From: an uncultured bacterium | GTDB lineage: Bacteria; Desulfobacterota; Syntrophorhabdia; Syntrophorhabdales; JANXAF01 | Direction of reading: 5' to 3' | Assembly (NCBI GenBank): GCA_938084905.1 | Contig: CALKEQ010000008.1 | Location: 62,001 to 126,000, forward strand | DNA length: 64,000 nt | Shown: positions 9,144 through 17,767 of the stretch, piece after piece | Layout: each line of letters opens with the position of its first letter | How positions within the stretch are numbered: position 1 is the first letter of the stretch | The notes under the pieces: model-generated | Databases searched by the model: none | Told to the model about the DNA's origin: nothing | Seen by the model: the letters and a program-made list of their open reading frames with translations, nothing else | Position numbers and translations under genes: made by a program

Positions 9144-10637
9144 ATTCCAAGAGAAAAGGGCAACAATGATAAAAACGAGAACTAGGATAAACCAGTCTCC
9201 ATGTTTCACGTAAAAAGTCTGCTCATTTTTCAGAAAAACCTCTCCGTAAAGTGTCTCTTCAGTAAATAGGGAACTTTTTTCTACGATTCTTCCCCTTGGA
9301 TCTACAATTGCACTTATTCCAGTATTCGCGCACCTCAGTACGTACATTCCCGTTTCAACTGCCCTGAAAATGTAAAAAGCAAAATGTTGAAAAGGCGCAG
9401 AACTTTTGTCGTACCAGGCGTCATTTGTGAGATTTATAAGGACGTTTGCCCCATTGTTCACAGTTTCCCTTGATATTCCCGGAAATATTCCCTCATAACA
9501 TATGAGGATTCCAAGCTTGCCAAAATCTTGAAGGTCAAGGGGTTTGTGGGTTCTACCAGGTGTGAAATCCTCTCCCGAAACGCTTATCCTCGAAAGGAAG
9601 GGAAAGTATTTTACAAGTGGGGTATACTCCCCGAAGGGAACAAGATGCACCTTTCTGTATATGCCTTTTATCTCCCCATCTTGGTCAAACAGGAAAGCAG
9701 CATTGTAGAGCCTTTTATTTTCATCCCTCGATAAGGCACCTGCTAGAATGGAGATCTTACGTTCTTTTGCAAGTCTTGAGATACCTTTCAGTATTTCTGG
9801 GTTCTCCTCGAGAACAAAGGGTAGCGCAGTTTCCGGCCATAAGATCAGATCGACTTTCCCTTTTATTTGGTTCGTTTTTTCAAAGTATTTAAGGATCGTT
9901 TTTATTTTGTACTCTTCTGTCCATTTCACGTCCTGCGGTATGGATGCCTGAATTATGGCTACGCTTATCTTTTTTCCTTTATCGGAATCTCTATTTAGAC
10001 TCAAAAGGCCGTAAAAAAGAGTTGTGAAGAATAAAAAGGCGGTAAAAAAAGAGAAGAGGTAAACCATTTTAGACCTTCTTTCCTTCTTGAGAAGGGTGAA
10101 GATGGAAGTATTCACTGACACAATTAAGAAGGAGATGTAGTAAGGGCCTAATAAGCTACATATCTGAATCATAGGAATGAAAGAATGTTGGGAGTAGGCA
10201 AGAAGTCCCCAAGGGAAACCGGAAAGCAGGTAGGTTCTCAAATATTCTAGGAAGGTCCAGAAGGTGGGAGAAATAATGAAAAATGGAACGTAAGATCGTG
10301 ATTCCAAAAATGAGATCATGAATGAAAAAAGACCTGTGTAAAGTGCGAGGTATAAAGAGAGAAGGAGAGTACAGACCGCACTCGATAGAATGTCTATTCC
10401 ACCGTACTTGTTCATGGCTATAAAAACCCAGTATACGAGTCCCGTGTATGCGAAAAAACCCATCTTCAGTCCAGAAAGGAAATCAGACCTCGTCCCCTTC
10501 CAATCAAGACAAAAAAAAAGGGGAATGAGGCAGAAATATGAAAGGAAGAAGAAAGGAAAAGGAGGCTGGGATAAAACTATTAAAATTCCAGAAAGAAAGG
10601 GGAAGAGAAGCTCACGGGTCAATTTTCTTTTGGTCAA
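9111..10637 (-). CDS. lnt: Apolipoprotein N-acyltransferase
   Basis: Nitrilase-type motifs LILWPETALPF, YRKVHLVPFGEYTP, LICYEGIFP after N-terminal membrane region. Confidence 0.92.
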   Translation of the reverse strand: MTKRKLTRELLFPFLSGILIVLSQPPFPFFFLSYFCLIPLFFCLDWKGTRSDFLSGLKMGFFAYTGLVYWVFIAMNKYGGIDILSSAVCTLLLSLYLALYTGLFSFMISFLESRSYVPFFIISPTFWTFLEYLRTYLLSGFPWGLLAYSQHSFIPMIQICSLLGPYYISFLIVSVNTSIFTLLKKERRSKMVYLFSFFTAFLFFTTLFYGLLSLNRDSDKGKKISVAIIQASIPQDVKWTEEYKIKTILKYFEKTNQIKGKVDLILWPETALPFVLEENPEILKGISRLAKERKISILAGALSRDENKRLYNAAFLFDQDGEIKGIYRKVHLVPFGEYTPLVKYFPFLSRISVSGEDFTPGRTHKPLDLQDFGKLGILICYEGIFPGISRETVNNGANVLINLTNDAWYDKSSAPFQHFAFYIFRAVETGMYVLRCANTGISAIVDPRGRIVEKSSLFTEETLYGEVFLKNEQTFYVKHGDWFILVLVFIIVALFSWNLLSHKNLRKK

Positions 10638-11103
10638 ATTCTAAAAGTCCTCCGTAAGAGGGTAGGGACCTAAGAAAATCTTCGAGTTTTTTCTCCATTG
10701 ACCTCATTCTTCTTTTCTCCTTCTCACCCTTTTCGTGATCATAACCGAGGATGTGGACTATACCATGTATCACAAGCTGAAATAGCCTCTCATAGAAGGA
10801 ACAGCCAATCTTTCTCGCCTCCGCAGAAGCCCTCTCCACAGATATAACGATATCTCCGATAGTTTCTTCTGGAAATTTGATGGATTGGCCTTCCTCAAAG
10901 TAAGAAAAGGAAATAACGTTCGTGGGACGATCCTTGTTCAGGAACCTTAAATTTATTTCCCTTATACCCTCGTCGTCTGTGAAGAGGATGTTCAGGGTTT
11001 TACCCTTAATTCCTAAAAAGCCTAATAATTCTTCCGTGATTTTTCTTATTACTTTTTTCTTCTCCCGCAGCTTTTTTGTGTTGTCTATTATTTGGACTTG
11101 CAT
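10612..11103 (-). CDS. ybeY: Endoribonuclease YbeY
   Basis: VIHGIVHILGYDHE metal-binding motif; TNVISFSYFE. Confidence 0.93.
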   Translation of the reverse strand: MQVQIIDNTKKLREKKKVIRKITEELLGFLGIKGKTLNILFTDDEGIREINLRFLNKDRPTNVISFSYFEEGQSIKFPEETIGDIVISVERASAEARKIGCSFYERLFQLVIHGIVHILGYDHEKGEKEKRRMRSMEKKLEDFLRSLPSYGGLLEFDQKKIDP

Positions 11104-12709
11104 GTTCCTTCCTTTCTGGATATTCGACCCTGTGATGGAACATGGCTGTTAAAATATTAGTGAAACTTCTCTGTATTGCCTGAAGGTCCTTCAAGGTCAG
11201 TTCGCACTCATCGAGCTGACCATCTAGGAATATGCTCTCGATTATGTTCTGAACATGTGACTCTATCCTTTTTGGGGTTGGGTCTTCAAGGACTCGGGAT
11301 GAAGCTTCAACCTGGTCTGCAAGCATAACTATCCCTGCCTCTTTGGTTTGAGGTTTTGGACCGGGATAGCGAAAATCATTTTCGTCTATAACGTAGATGG
11401 CAGGATTCTCCTGTTCTTTTGCCCTATTGTAAAAGTAAGCACAGAGGCTTTTACCGTGGTGCTGCTGAATTATGTCCTTTATCTTTTTTCCAAGCTTGTA
11501 CTTTTCCGCAAGTTCAACACCTTCTTTCACATGCGAAAGGATGATTAAGGCGCTCATGCTTGGGGTGAGATTCTTATGCGCATCCTCAAAACCCTTTCTG
11601 TTTTCTACGTAATAATGGGGCATTTTTAACTTTCCTATATCGTGGTAGTAAGCTCCGACTCTTGCAAGAAGGGGGTGGGCTCCAATACTCTCCGCTGCCG
11701 CTTTAGACAGATTTCCGACTATTATGCTGTGGTGGTAAGTGCCAGGGGCGTTAAGCATCATCTGTTCAAGGAGAGGATGCTCCAGATTTGCAAGTTCAAG
11801 AAGTTTTATATCTGTGGTGTAGCCAAAAAGATTCTCTATAAGAGGTAAAAGACCAAGAGTCAAAAAGCTACTTGAAATTCCACTCAGAAAGACGAACCCT
11901 CCCCTCATAAGCAAATTCTTATCCAGGGACTCGCTCATCCCAGAGAGCAAAAGGACGATGAAGTTGCCAATTAGGGATGAATAAACTCCAGCCTTTATGA
12001 CAGTATTTCTGTTTTCGCAGTGTCTTGCGAAGTATGCGGCAAGTAGTGAGGACAGAAAAAGGTAAACTGCGAACTTTTGATCCTCCAAAAAGATATAGGC
12101 GCAGATTGCGAGTATGGATGAGAATGTGAGAGCTGCTTCTGAATGTAGGACAATTCTCAAAAGCATCCCGTATAGGAAGACGGGAGCAAGGTAGATCAGA
12201 TCGTCCTGCACTTCCGAAGGGAAGAAGTGGCGGAGAATTGACAGAAGCTTAAGAGAAAAGAGGATAAAAAGAGTGCAAAGGAGAGCGAAAAGGAGATCCT
12301 TTTCTGAGAGATTGTACTTTTTAATGTTCCTTTCCGCAAATTCGTTGATTATGGCTGTCAGGAAAAAGAGAAAAAGGACAAGGAGGGCGAACCTTGACAG
12401 GGTTGTGAAGCTTTCCTTTTCTTTGGATCTTAGTGCCCTTAATTTTTTTACATGCTCCTCTTTTACCCTCTCCCCCTCTCTTATTACCATTTCATCCTTT
12501 TTGAGGGTTACCCCTATATCTGGAACATAGGTTTCCTCTTTTGCCTTTATGTTTTTTAGGGCAATATCTCCAACCTTGTAATCGGGTATTGGTCTGGGTA
12601 AGTCAGCCACAAAAAGCCCAGAAGAAATTACGGAAAAGATTAGAAATATGAGCAACTTTTTGAGGAAGACGGACGAAGGAGGCTTATCGCTTCCGTTCGG
12701 AGTGTTCAT
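11006..12709 (-). CDS. 7TM receptor-type HD domain phosphohydrolase (PgpH/YqfF-like)
   Basis: N-terminal extracellular region, multiple TM helices, NAPGTYHHSIIVGNL...GAYYHDIGKLKMPHYYVEN HD motif. Confidence 0.9.
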   Translation of the reverse strand: MNTPNGSDKPPSSVFLKKLLIFLIFSVISSGLFVADLPRPIPDYKVGDIALKNIKAKEETYVPDIGVTLKKDEMVIREGERVKEEHVKKLRALRSKEKESFTTLSRFALLVLFLFFLTAIINEFAERNIKKYNLSEKDLLFALLCTLFILFSLKLLSILRHFFPSEVQDDLIYLAPVFLYGMLLRIVLHSEAALTFSSILAICAYIFLEDQKFAVYLFLSSLLAAYFARHCENRNTVIKAGVYSSLIGNFIVLLLSGMSESLDKNLLMRGGFVFLSGISSSFLTLGLLPLIENLFGYTTDIKLLELANLEHPLLEQMMLNAPGTYHHSIIVGNLSKAAAESIGAHPLLARVGAYYHDIGKLKMPHYYVENRKGFEDAHKNLTPSMSALIILSHVKEGVELAEKYKLGKKIKDIIQQHHGKSLCAYFYNRAKEQENPAIYVIDENDFRYPGPKPQTKEAGIVMLADQVEASSRVLEDPTPKRIESHVQNIIESIFLDGQLDECELTLKDLQAIQRSFTNILTAMFHHRVEYPERKEHASPNNRQHKKAAGEEKSNKKNHGRIIRLFRN

Positions 12710-13721
12710 GTTCTTGTTTGACCTTTTTCGTTTCGTAAGCCTTTATTATTTTTTTTACAAGTGGATGTCTAACAACGTCCCTTTCACTGAAATAGACAAA
12801 TTTTATTCCCCTTATGCCTTTGAGAATTTTTTGAATCTCAACGAGTCCACTGAGTCTTTTATCTGAGAGATCTATCTGTGTTACGTCTCCTGTGATGACA
12901 GTCTTTGACGAGAAGCCAAGCCTTGTAAGAAACATTTTCATTTGATCGGAAAGGGTGTTCTGGGCTTCATCCAGGATTATAAAAGCATCGTTTAAAGTTC
13001 TTCCCCTCATGAACGCGAGGGGTGCTATCTCTATCACTCCCCTTTCTATTAACTTAGAAGCCTTGTCGAATTCAACCATGTCGTATAGGGCATCGTAGAG
13101 GGGTCTAAGGTAAGGGTTTACCTTTTCGTACATACTTCCTGGGAGAAAACCCAATTTTTCACCTGCCTCTATTGCAGGCCTCGTCAATACGATTCTTGAA
13201 ACCTCCCTCGTATAATAGAAGTTTAGTGCCATTGCCATGGCGAGATAGGTTTTTCCTGTGCCAGCAGGCCCTATGGCTACAACTATGTCATGTTTTTTTA
13301 TTGCCTCTATATATTCCTCCTGATTTTTCGATCTTGGGGTGATGATTTTCCTGGTTGGCGGAATCAGTATCTGACCAAAAGATACTTCCTGTTTCTTATT
13401 TGTAATTGCAAAAATTACCTGGTCGATATCGTCAGGTGCCACGCTGTGACCTTTTTTTATTCTTTCCTGTAGCTCCCTAATGACCATGTTCGTTTTTTCA
13501 ACATCCTTCTTGTCTCCGGTAATGGTGAGGTTATTTCCGCGGACAGAAGCGCGGATGTTGAAGTGCTTTCGAAGGTACTTTATATTTTCTTCCCGGGGAC
13601 CGAATAAGGTTCGGGCAGTGTTTATATCATCAAAGGAAATTCTTAAGAACCCTTCGTCGAGAGTGCCTTCCAAAAAGTCGCCTTCCTCCTTACTCCCTAA
13701 ATATAATACCACAAACCTCAA
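12684..13721 (-). CDS. ybeZ: PhoH-like ATPase (PhoH/YbeZ)
   Basis: VVAIGPAGTGKTYLAMAMAL, FIILDEAQNTLSDQMKMFLTRLGFSSKTVITGDVTQIDL. Confidence 0.93.
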   Translation of the reverse strand: MRFVVLYLGSKEEGDFLEGTLDEGFLRISFDDINTARTLFGPREENIKYLRKHFNIRASVRGNNLTITGDKKDVEKTNMVIRELQERIKKGHSVAPDDIDQVIFAITNKKQEVSFGQILIPPTRKIITPRSKNQEEYIEAIKKHDIVVAIGPAGTGKTYLAMAMALNFYYTREVSRIVLTRPAIEAGEKLGFLPGSMYEKVNPYLRPLYDALYDMVEFDKASKLIERGVIEIAPLAFMRGRTLNDAFIILDEAQNTLSDQMKMFLTRLGFSSKTVITGDVTQIDLSDKRLSGLVEIQKILKGIRGIKFVYFSERDVVRHPLVKKIIKAYETKKVKQEHEHSERKR

Positions 13722-13783
13722 AAAAAGTGGTAGTCAAGGAAGAGTGTACAAAAATCTCCTTTTTCTATAAAATATCTTTGCCT

Positions 13784-15031
13784 ATGCGGAAGATACTTCT
13801 CATCGACGACGAAAAGGAAATTTTAGACAGTCTTTCCCCCCTTTTGGAGGATGAAGGTTTCCAAGTTATAAAGGCAGAGGACGGGAAAAAAGGTGTTTTG
13901 GCATACGAAAGGGAGAATCCGGACCTTGTCATTCTCGACCTTTGGATGCCGGAGATGGATGGGATCGAGGTATTAAAAAGAATAAGGAGGATAAACGGAA
14001 ACGCAAAAGTCATAGTTATCTCAGGGCACGGTAACATTTCAACGGCAGTGGAGGCAGTAAAAAAAGGAGCTGTCGATTTTATTGAGAAACCCCTTTCAAT
14101 TGAAAAAGTTCTGGAGGTAATAGGAAGGTGCTTTGAAGATAAGAAAGAGCCAACCTTAAAGGAGACACCTTTCAGGCTTAAACCCCTTGTTTGTGGAGAA
14201 AAAACCTTCAGGCAAAGAACGATAGGCAAAAGCATCGTTCTTTACGGACATGGTCTTCACACTGGTATAAAAACTGGAATGATCCTTTTCCCCATGCCGG
14301 AGAATACTGGAATAATCTTCGAAAATGTCCCTCATGGGGAGCGAATACCGGCTTTCGTTGATTACGTTTACTCAATAGGCTACGCTTCCTCCCTTAAAGG
14401 GAAAAATTGCGTTGTAAGGACAGTTGAGCATCTGCTTGCGAGCTGTCACATGTTTGGGATAACGAATCTCCTTGTAAAGGTAAGTGAAGAAGTCCCAATC
14501 CTCGATGGTTCTGCAAGCCAGATCTGCGAGAAATTCAAAGAAGCCGGAATCATCGAACAGAATGAAAGTGTAGATCCTCTCCTTGTAAGGGAGAAGATCA
14601 TCTTGAAAGACGAGCCGAACGGAAAGTACCTTTCCATCGAGCCAGCGGAAAGACTGATAATCGATTTCAAGATTGGTAGTCGTCCACCAATAAACGATCA
14701 GGGCTACGTATTTAATGGTGGTCTTGAGGAGTTTATCAAGGAAATCGCGCCTTCCCGGACTTACGGTTTCCTAAGTGATTTTGAGATGCTTGCGAGCATG
14801 GGCCTAGGTGAGGGTGGAAGGATAAACAACGTGATTCTTCTCGATGGGGAAAAGGTTGTAAACACGAAACTGAGATATGAAAATGAGTTCGTGCGGCACA
14901 AGATCCTCGATCTCCTAGGAGACCTCTACCTTCTTAACAGGCCAATAATCGGAAAAATCGTGGCAAGAAATACCGGTCATCTTGACAACATTGGGCTTGT
15001 CAGGGAACTGAAGAGAATCTACGGATTATAA
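13784..15031 (+). CDS. lpxC: Response-regulator receiver domain fused to UDP-3-O-acyl-N-acetylglucosamine deacetylase (REC-LpxC)
   Basis: REC: LLIDDEKE, VILDLWMPEMDG, VIVISGHG, DFIEKPLS; LpxC: RTVEHLLAS, ILDGSASQ, PSRTYGFLSDFEML, EFVRHKILDLLGDLYLL, NTGHLDN. Start moved to ATG 13784. Confidence 0.92.
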   Translation: MRKILLIDDEKEILDSLSPLLEDEGFQVIKAEDGKKGVLAYERENPDLVILDLWMPEMDGIEVLKRIRRINGNAKVIVISGHGNISTAVEAVKKGAVDFIEKPLSIEKVLEVIGRCFEDKKEPTLKETPFRLKPLVCGEKTFRQRTIGKSIVLYGHGLHTGIKTGMILFPMPENTGIIFENVPHGERIPAFVDYVYSIGYASSLKGKNCVVRTVEHLLASCHMFGITNLLVKVSEEVPILDGSASQICEKFKEAGIIEQNESVDPLLVREKIILKDEPNGKYLSIEPAERLIIDFKIGSRPPINDQGYVFNGGLEEFIKEIAPSRTYGFLSDFEMLASMGLGEGGRINNVILLDGEKVVNTKLRYENEFVRHKILDLLGDLYLLNRPIIGKIVARNTGHLDNIGLVRELKRIYGL

Positions 15032-15494
15032 ACTCTAAAACTTCCTCTGGGTTTTTGGGATCAAAGATTGGAAGCTCACTTATGACCGGTTTTTCGCTTA
15101 TTAGGGCAACGATGTTCGGATCTTTTTTGAAAAGTGGTTCTCCCCTTTCAGAGTAGACCTCTATTTTTGGCCATCTAGACTTTTTAAATCCTTCCGCAAA
15201 AACAATATCTGCATCAATTGCGAGATCTTCGAGGATTTTTTCAATTTCAAAATCGTCGCCTATTTTTTTTGTAAGAATAAAAAGGTCCTTTGAAACAAGG
15301 AGAACCGGATCTGCCCCTGCCTCCCTAAGTCTTGCTGTGTCCTTTTTTCCTTCTTCGATTTTGTGATGAGTATGTTTTACTGCCACTACCCTCATCTTTC
15401 TTTTTTTTGCTGCCTGAATCAATCTCTCCAGAAAGCTCGTTTTTCCGCTCTTTGACCATCCTACAACTGACACTACTGGCACTTTCTTTTTAAC
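15000..15494 (-). CDS. mobB: Molybdopterin-guanine dinucleotide biosynthesis adaptor MobB
   Basis: VVSVVGWSKSGKTSFLERLIQAAKKRKMRVVAVKHTHH Walker A; start moved to MVKKKVPVVS. Confidence 0.88.
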   Translation of the reverse strand, partial: VKKKVPVVSVVGWSKSGKTSFLERLIQAAKKRKMRVVAVKHTHHKIEEGKKDTARLREAGADPVLLVSKDLFILTKKIGDDFEIEKILEDLAIDADIVFAEGFKKSRWPKIEVYSERGEPLFKKDPNIVALISEKPVISELPIFDPKNPEEVLEFIIRRFSSVP

Positions 15495-16035
15495 CATGGA
15501 GGGGATATCGGAGGAAGTAAAAGCAAAACGCAGAAATGACAAGGGCGTGATTTATCGTTCCATTTTTTATCAGTTTAGGTATCTCTTCCAATGGGGCAAG
15601 AACAACCTCTATGTCCTCGGCAGGATCAAGGCTTATCTCTGCAGTCTTTTTTACGTTCCTTATTAGGAAGGAGTGACACAGATTGTCGAAAAGGGCAGGG
15701 TTAGGGTTGACAGAGCCCAGATATTCCACACTATCTCCAGAGTAGCCCGTCTCCTCAAGGAGTTCTCTTTTTGCAGCCGAAAGGGGGGTTTCGTTATCCA
15801 CCATTCCGCCTGGAATTTCAAGACAAAAAGTTCTAGAGCCGTGTCTATATTGCCTTACCATTACAACACGATTGTCCTCAGTTAAGGGAATAACGTTCAC
15901 CCATTGAGATGCGTGAATAGTGTAAAATTTGGAGGTTTCCCCAGTTCTCGGACAGATTGCCCTTTGAGTTCCAACCTTGAAGATCCTGCACTCAAAACTT
16001 ATAACCGAGTCTAAAATCACCCACTCTTTAAGCAT
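15490..16035 (-). CDS. NUDIX hydrolase (ADP-ribose pyrophosphatase-like)
   Basis: GGMVDNETPLSAAKRELLEETGY Nudix box. Confidence 0.92.
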   Translation of the reverse strand: MLKEWVILDSVISFECRIFKVGTQRAICPRTGETSKFYTIHASQWVNVIPLTEDNRVVMVRQYRHGSRTFCLEIPGGMVDNETPLSAAKRELLEETGYSGDSVEYLGSVNPNPALFDNLCHSFLIRNVKKTAEISLDPAEDIEVVLAPLEEIPKLIKNGTINHALVISAFCFYFLRYPLHG

Positions 16036-16059
16036 GAGCCTCTAAATGAAAAAATTTAG

Positions 16060-16147
16060 TGCCTGGGACGAGACTCGAACTCGTACAGAGCATTGAAGCT
16101 CCGAGGGATTTTAAGTCCCTTGCGTCTACCAGTTCCGCCACCCAGGC
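16060..16147 (-). tRNA. tRNA-Leu, anticodon TAA
   Basis: Reverse strand GCCTGGGTGGCGGAACTGGTAGACGC AAGGGA CTTAAAA TCCCT ... GAGTTCGAGTCTCGTCCCAGGCA; long variable arm. Confidence 0.95.
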
Positions 16148-16158
16148 ACTTGCAGATA

Positions 16159-16186
16159 TTTATAACAAATCACCGCTAGGTGTCAA
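16159..16186 (-). promoter_or_regulatory. sigma70-type promoter for tRNA-Leu(TAA)
   Basis: Reverse strand TTGACA (16186-16181), 16 bp spacer, TATAAA (16164-16159). Confidence 0.65.
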
Positions 16187-16206
16187 ATTGTGTTAAAAGG
16201 TGATTC

Positions 16207-16267
16207 TGATTCCAGAAAAGACAGGAATCAAAAAAAGATTGACAGAGATTTGCATATGTGCTAAAAA
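16207..16267 (+). promoter_or_regulatory. Promoter of hdr-flx operon with adjacent inverted repeat
   Basis: TTGACA 16239-16244, 17 bp spacer, TAAAAA 16262-16267; TGATTCC-N10-GGAATCA inverted repeat at 16207-16230. Confidence 0.55.
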
Positions 16268-16278
16268 ACGGCCGTTAG

Positions 16279-16845
16279 ATGAAAGTGATAAATATCACAA
16301 AGGAGTTTGACTCCAAATTTATCGAGCAGGTTGCAAAGGAAAGCGGTGAGAATCCCTACCTTTGTTACCAGTGTGGGAATTGTACGGCAGGTTGTCCCTT
16401 CACAGAGTTCTTCGACTATCCTGTGAGCCAGATAATGAGACTTTTGCAACAGGGACAGAAGGAAACCATACTCCGTTCGAAGGCAATATGGCTTTGCGCA
16501 ACGTGCGAAACATGTACAACAAGATGTCCCTGTCAGATAGATGTAGCCCAGATAATGGATACACTCAGAGTGATAGCAAGAAGGGAAAACTACGTTTCCG
16601 AAAAGGAGATCAAACTGTTTTTTGACACTTTTCTCGAATCCCTCAAAAAACACGGAAGGGTATTCGAACTTGGAATTTTACTCGCCTATAATTTAAAGTC
16701 AGGCAAGATTTTTACTGATGTGGATCTTGGGCCAAAGGTCCTTCTCAAAGGAAAGATCCATTTACTTCCCACAAAAATAAAGGGGCAGGAGAAGGTTGAA
16801 AGTATATTCAGAAAATTGGCTGAAAGGGTATCTGGAAATGAATAA
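16279..16845 (+). CDS. hdrC: HdrC-like 4Fe-4S protein
   Basis: CYQCGNCTAGCPF and CATCETCTTRCPCQIDV clusters. Confidence 0.88.
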   Translation: MKVINITKEFDSKFIEQVAKESGENPYLCYQCGNCTAGCPFTEFFDYPVSQIMRLLQQGQKETILRSKAIWLCATCETCTTRCPCQIDVAQIMDTLRVIARRENYVSEKEIKLFFDTFLESLKKHGRVFELGILLAYNLKSGKIFTDVDLGPKVLLKGKIHLLPTKIKGQEKVESIFRKLAERVSGNE

Positions 16846-17767
16846 CAGAAGGTACGCCTATTATTCTGGTTGTTCTTTAGAGAGCACTGCACGTGAGTAC
16901 AATGAGTCGTTAAAGGAGGTTTTCCGATTACTTAATATAGAGATAAAGGAGCCTGAGGATTGGAGCTGCTGCGGATCTAGCCCGGCCCACACAGTTGACC
17001 CTCTTCTTGCCTGTGCACTTGGAGCAAGGAATCTGGCACTCGTAGAGAAAATGGGTTTGGATGTGGTAATAGCTCCTTGTCCATCCTGCTTCACCGTTTT
17101 GAAAAGGGCCCACTTGAAGATGAAGAAGGATCCAGAGGTAAGAAAGAAGGTGAATGAAGTTATAGATGAACCTTACAATCTGAAAGTATCGCCTAAATCT
17201 GCTTTGCAGATCCTTTACGAAGATGTTCCACCTGAGAAGATATCAGAGATGGTCGTTTACGAAATCCCTGAACTTAAGGTTGCTCCATACTACGGCTGCA
17301 TTGTCACAAGACCCCCTGAAGTTGCGGAATTCGATGATGCGGAGAACCCTATTTCTATGGACAGAATTCTAGAGAGCGCGGGTATAGAGGTATGTGATTT
17401 TCCATTCAAGACCGAATGTTGTGGGGCAGCTTTCGGCATCGCAAAAAAGGAGATTGTGAATAGGCTTTCCTACAAGGTTATACAGATGGCGAAGGATTCA
17501 GGTGCGAACTGTATTGCAGTCTGCTGTCCCCTTTGCCAGCAAAATCTCGACCTAAGACAAGGTCAAATAAATAGGCTAATGGGAACAAATTTTCAGATCC
17601 CTGTCCTCTACTTTTCCCAGCTGCTAGGTCTGGTTTTCGGCATATCTCCGAAGAGACTGGGGATCGACAAACTGGTTGTGGATGCAAGCTGGATTACAAG
17701 ATCTATGAGGAAAGCTGAAAAAAAAGTTGGAAATAAAGAGAAAGAGCCAGAGGCGGAGGAAGAATGA
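16838..17767 (+). CDS. hdrB: HdrB-like heterodisulfide reductase subunit (two CCG domains)
   Basis: YYSGCSLESTAREYNES; WSCCGSSPAH...CPSCFTVL; TECCGAAFG...CCPLCQQNLD. Start moved to MNNRRYAYY. Confidence 0.9.
   Translation: MNNRRYAYYSGCSLESTAREYNESLKEVFRLLNIEIKEPEDWSCCGSSPAHTVDPLLACALGARNLALVEKMGLDVVIAPCPSCFTVLKRAHLKMKKDPEVRKKVNEVIDEPYNLKVSPKSALQILYEDVPPEKISEMVVYEIPELKVAPYYGCIVTRPPEVAEFDDAENPISMDRILESAGIEVCDFPFKTECCGAAFGIAKKEIVNRLSYKVIQMAKDSGANCIAVCCPLCQQNLDLRQGQINRLMGTNFQIPVLYFSQLLGLVFGISPKRLGIDKLVVDASWITRSMRKAEKKVGNKEKEPEAEEE

Noticed and set aside
13727-13783. N-terminal extension of the receiver-LpxC ORF
   Set aside because: MVVKEECTKISFFYKISLP precedes the canonical receiver start MRKILLIDDE, so ATG 13784 is preferred.
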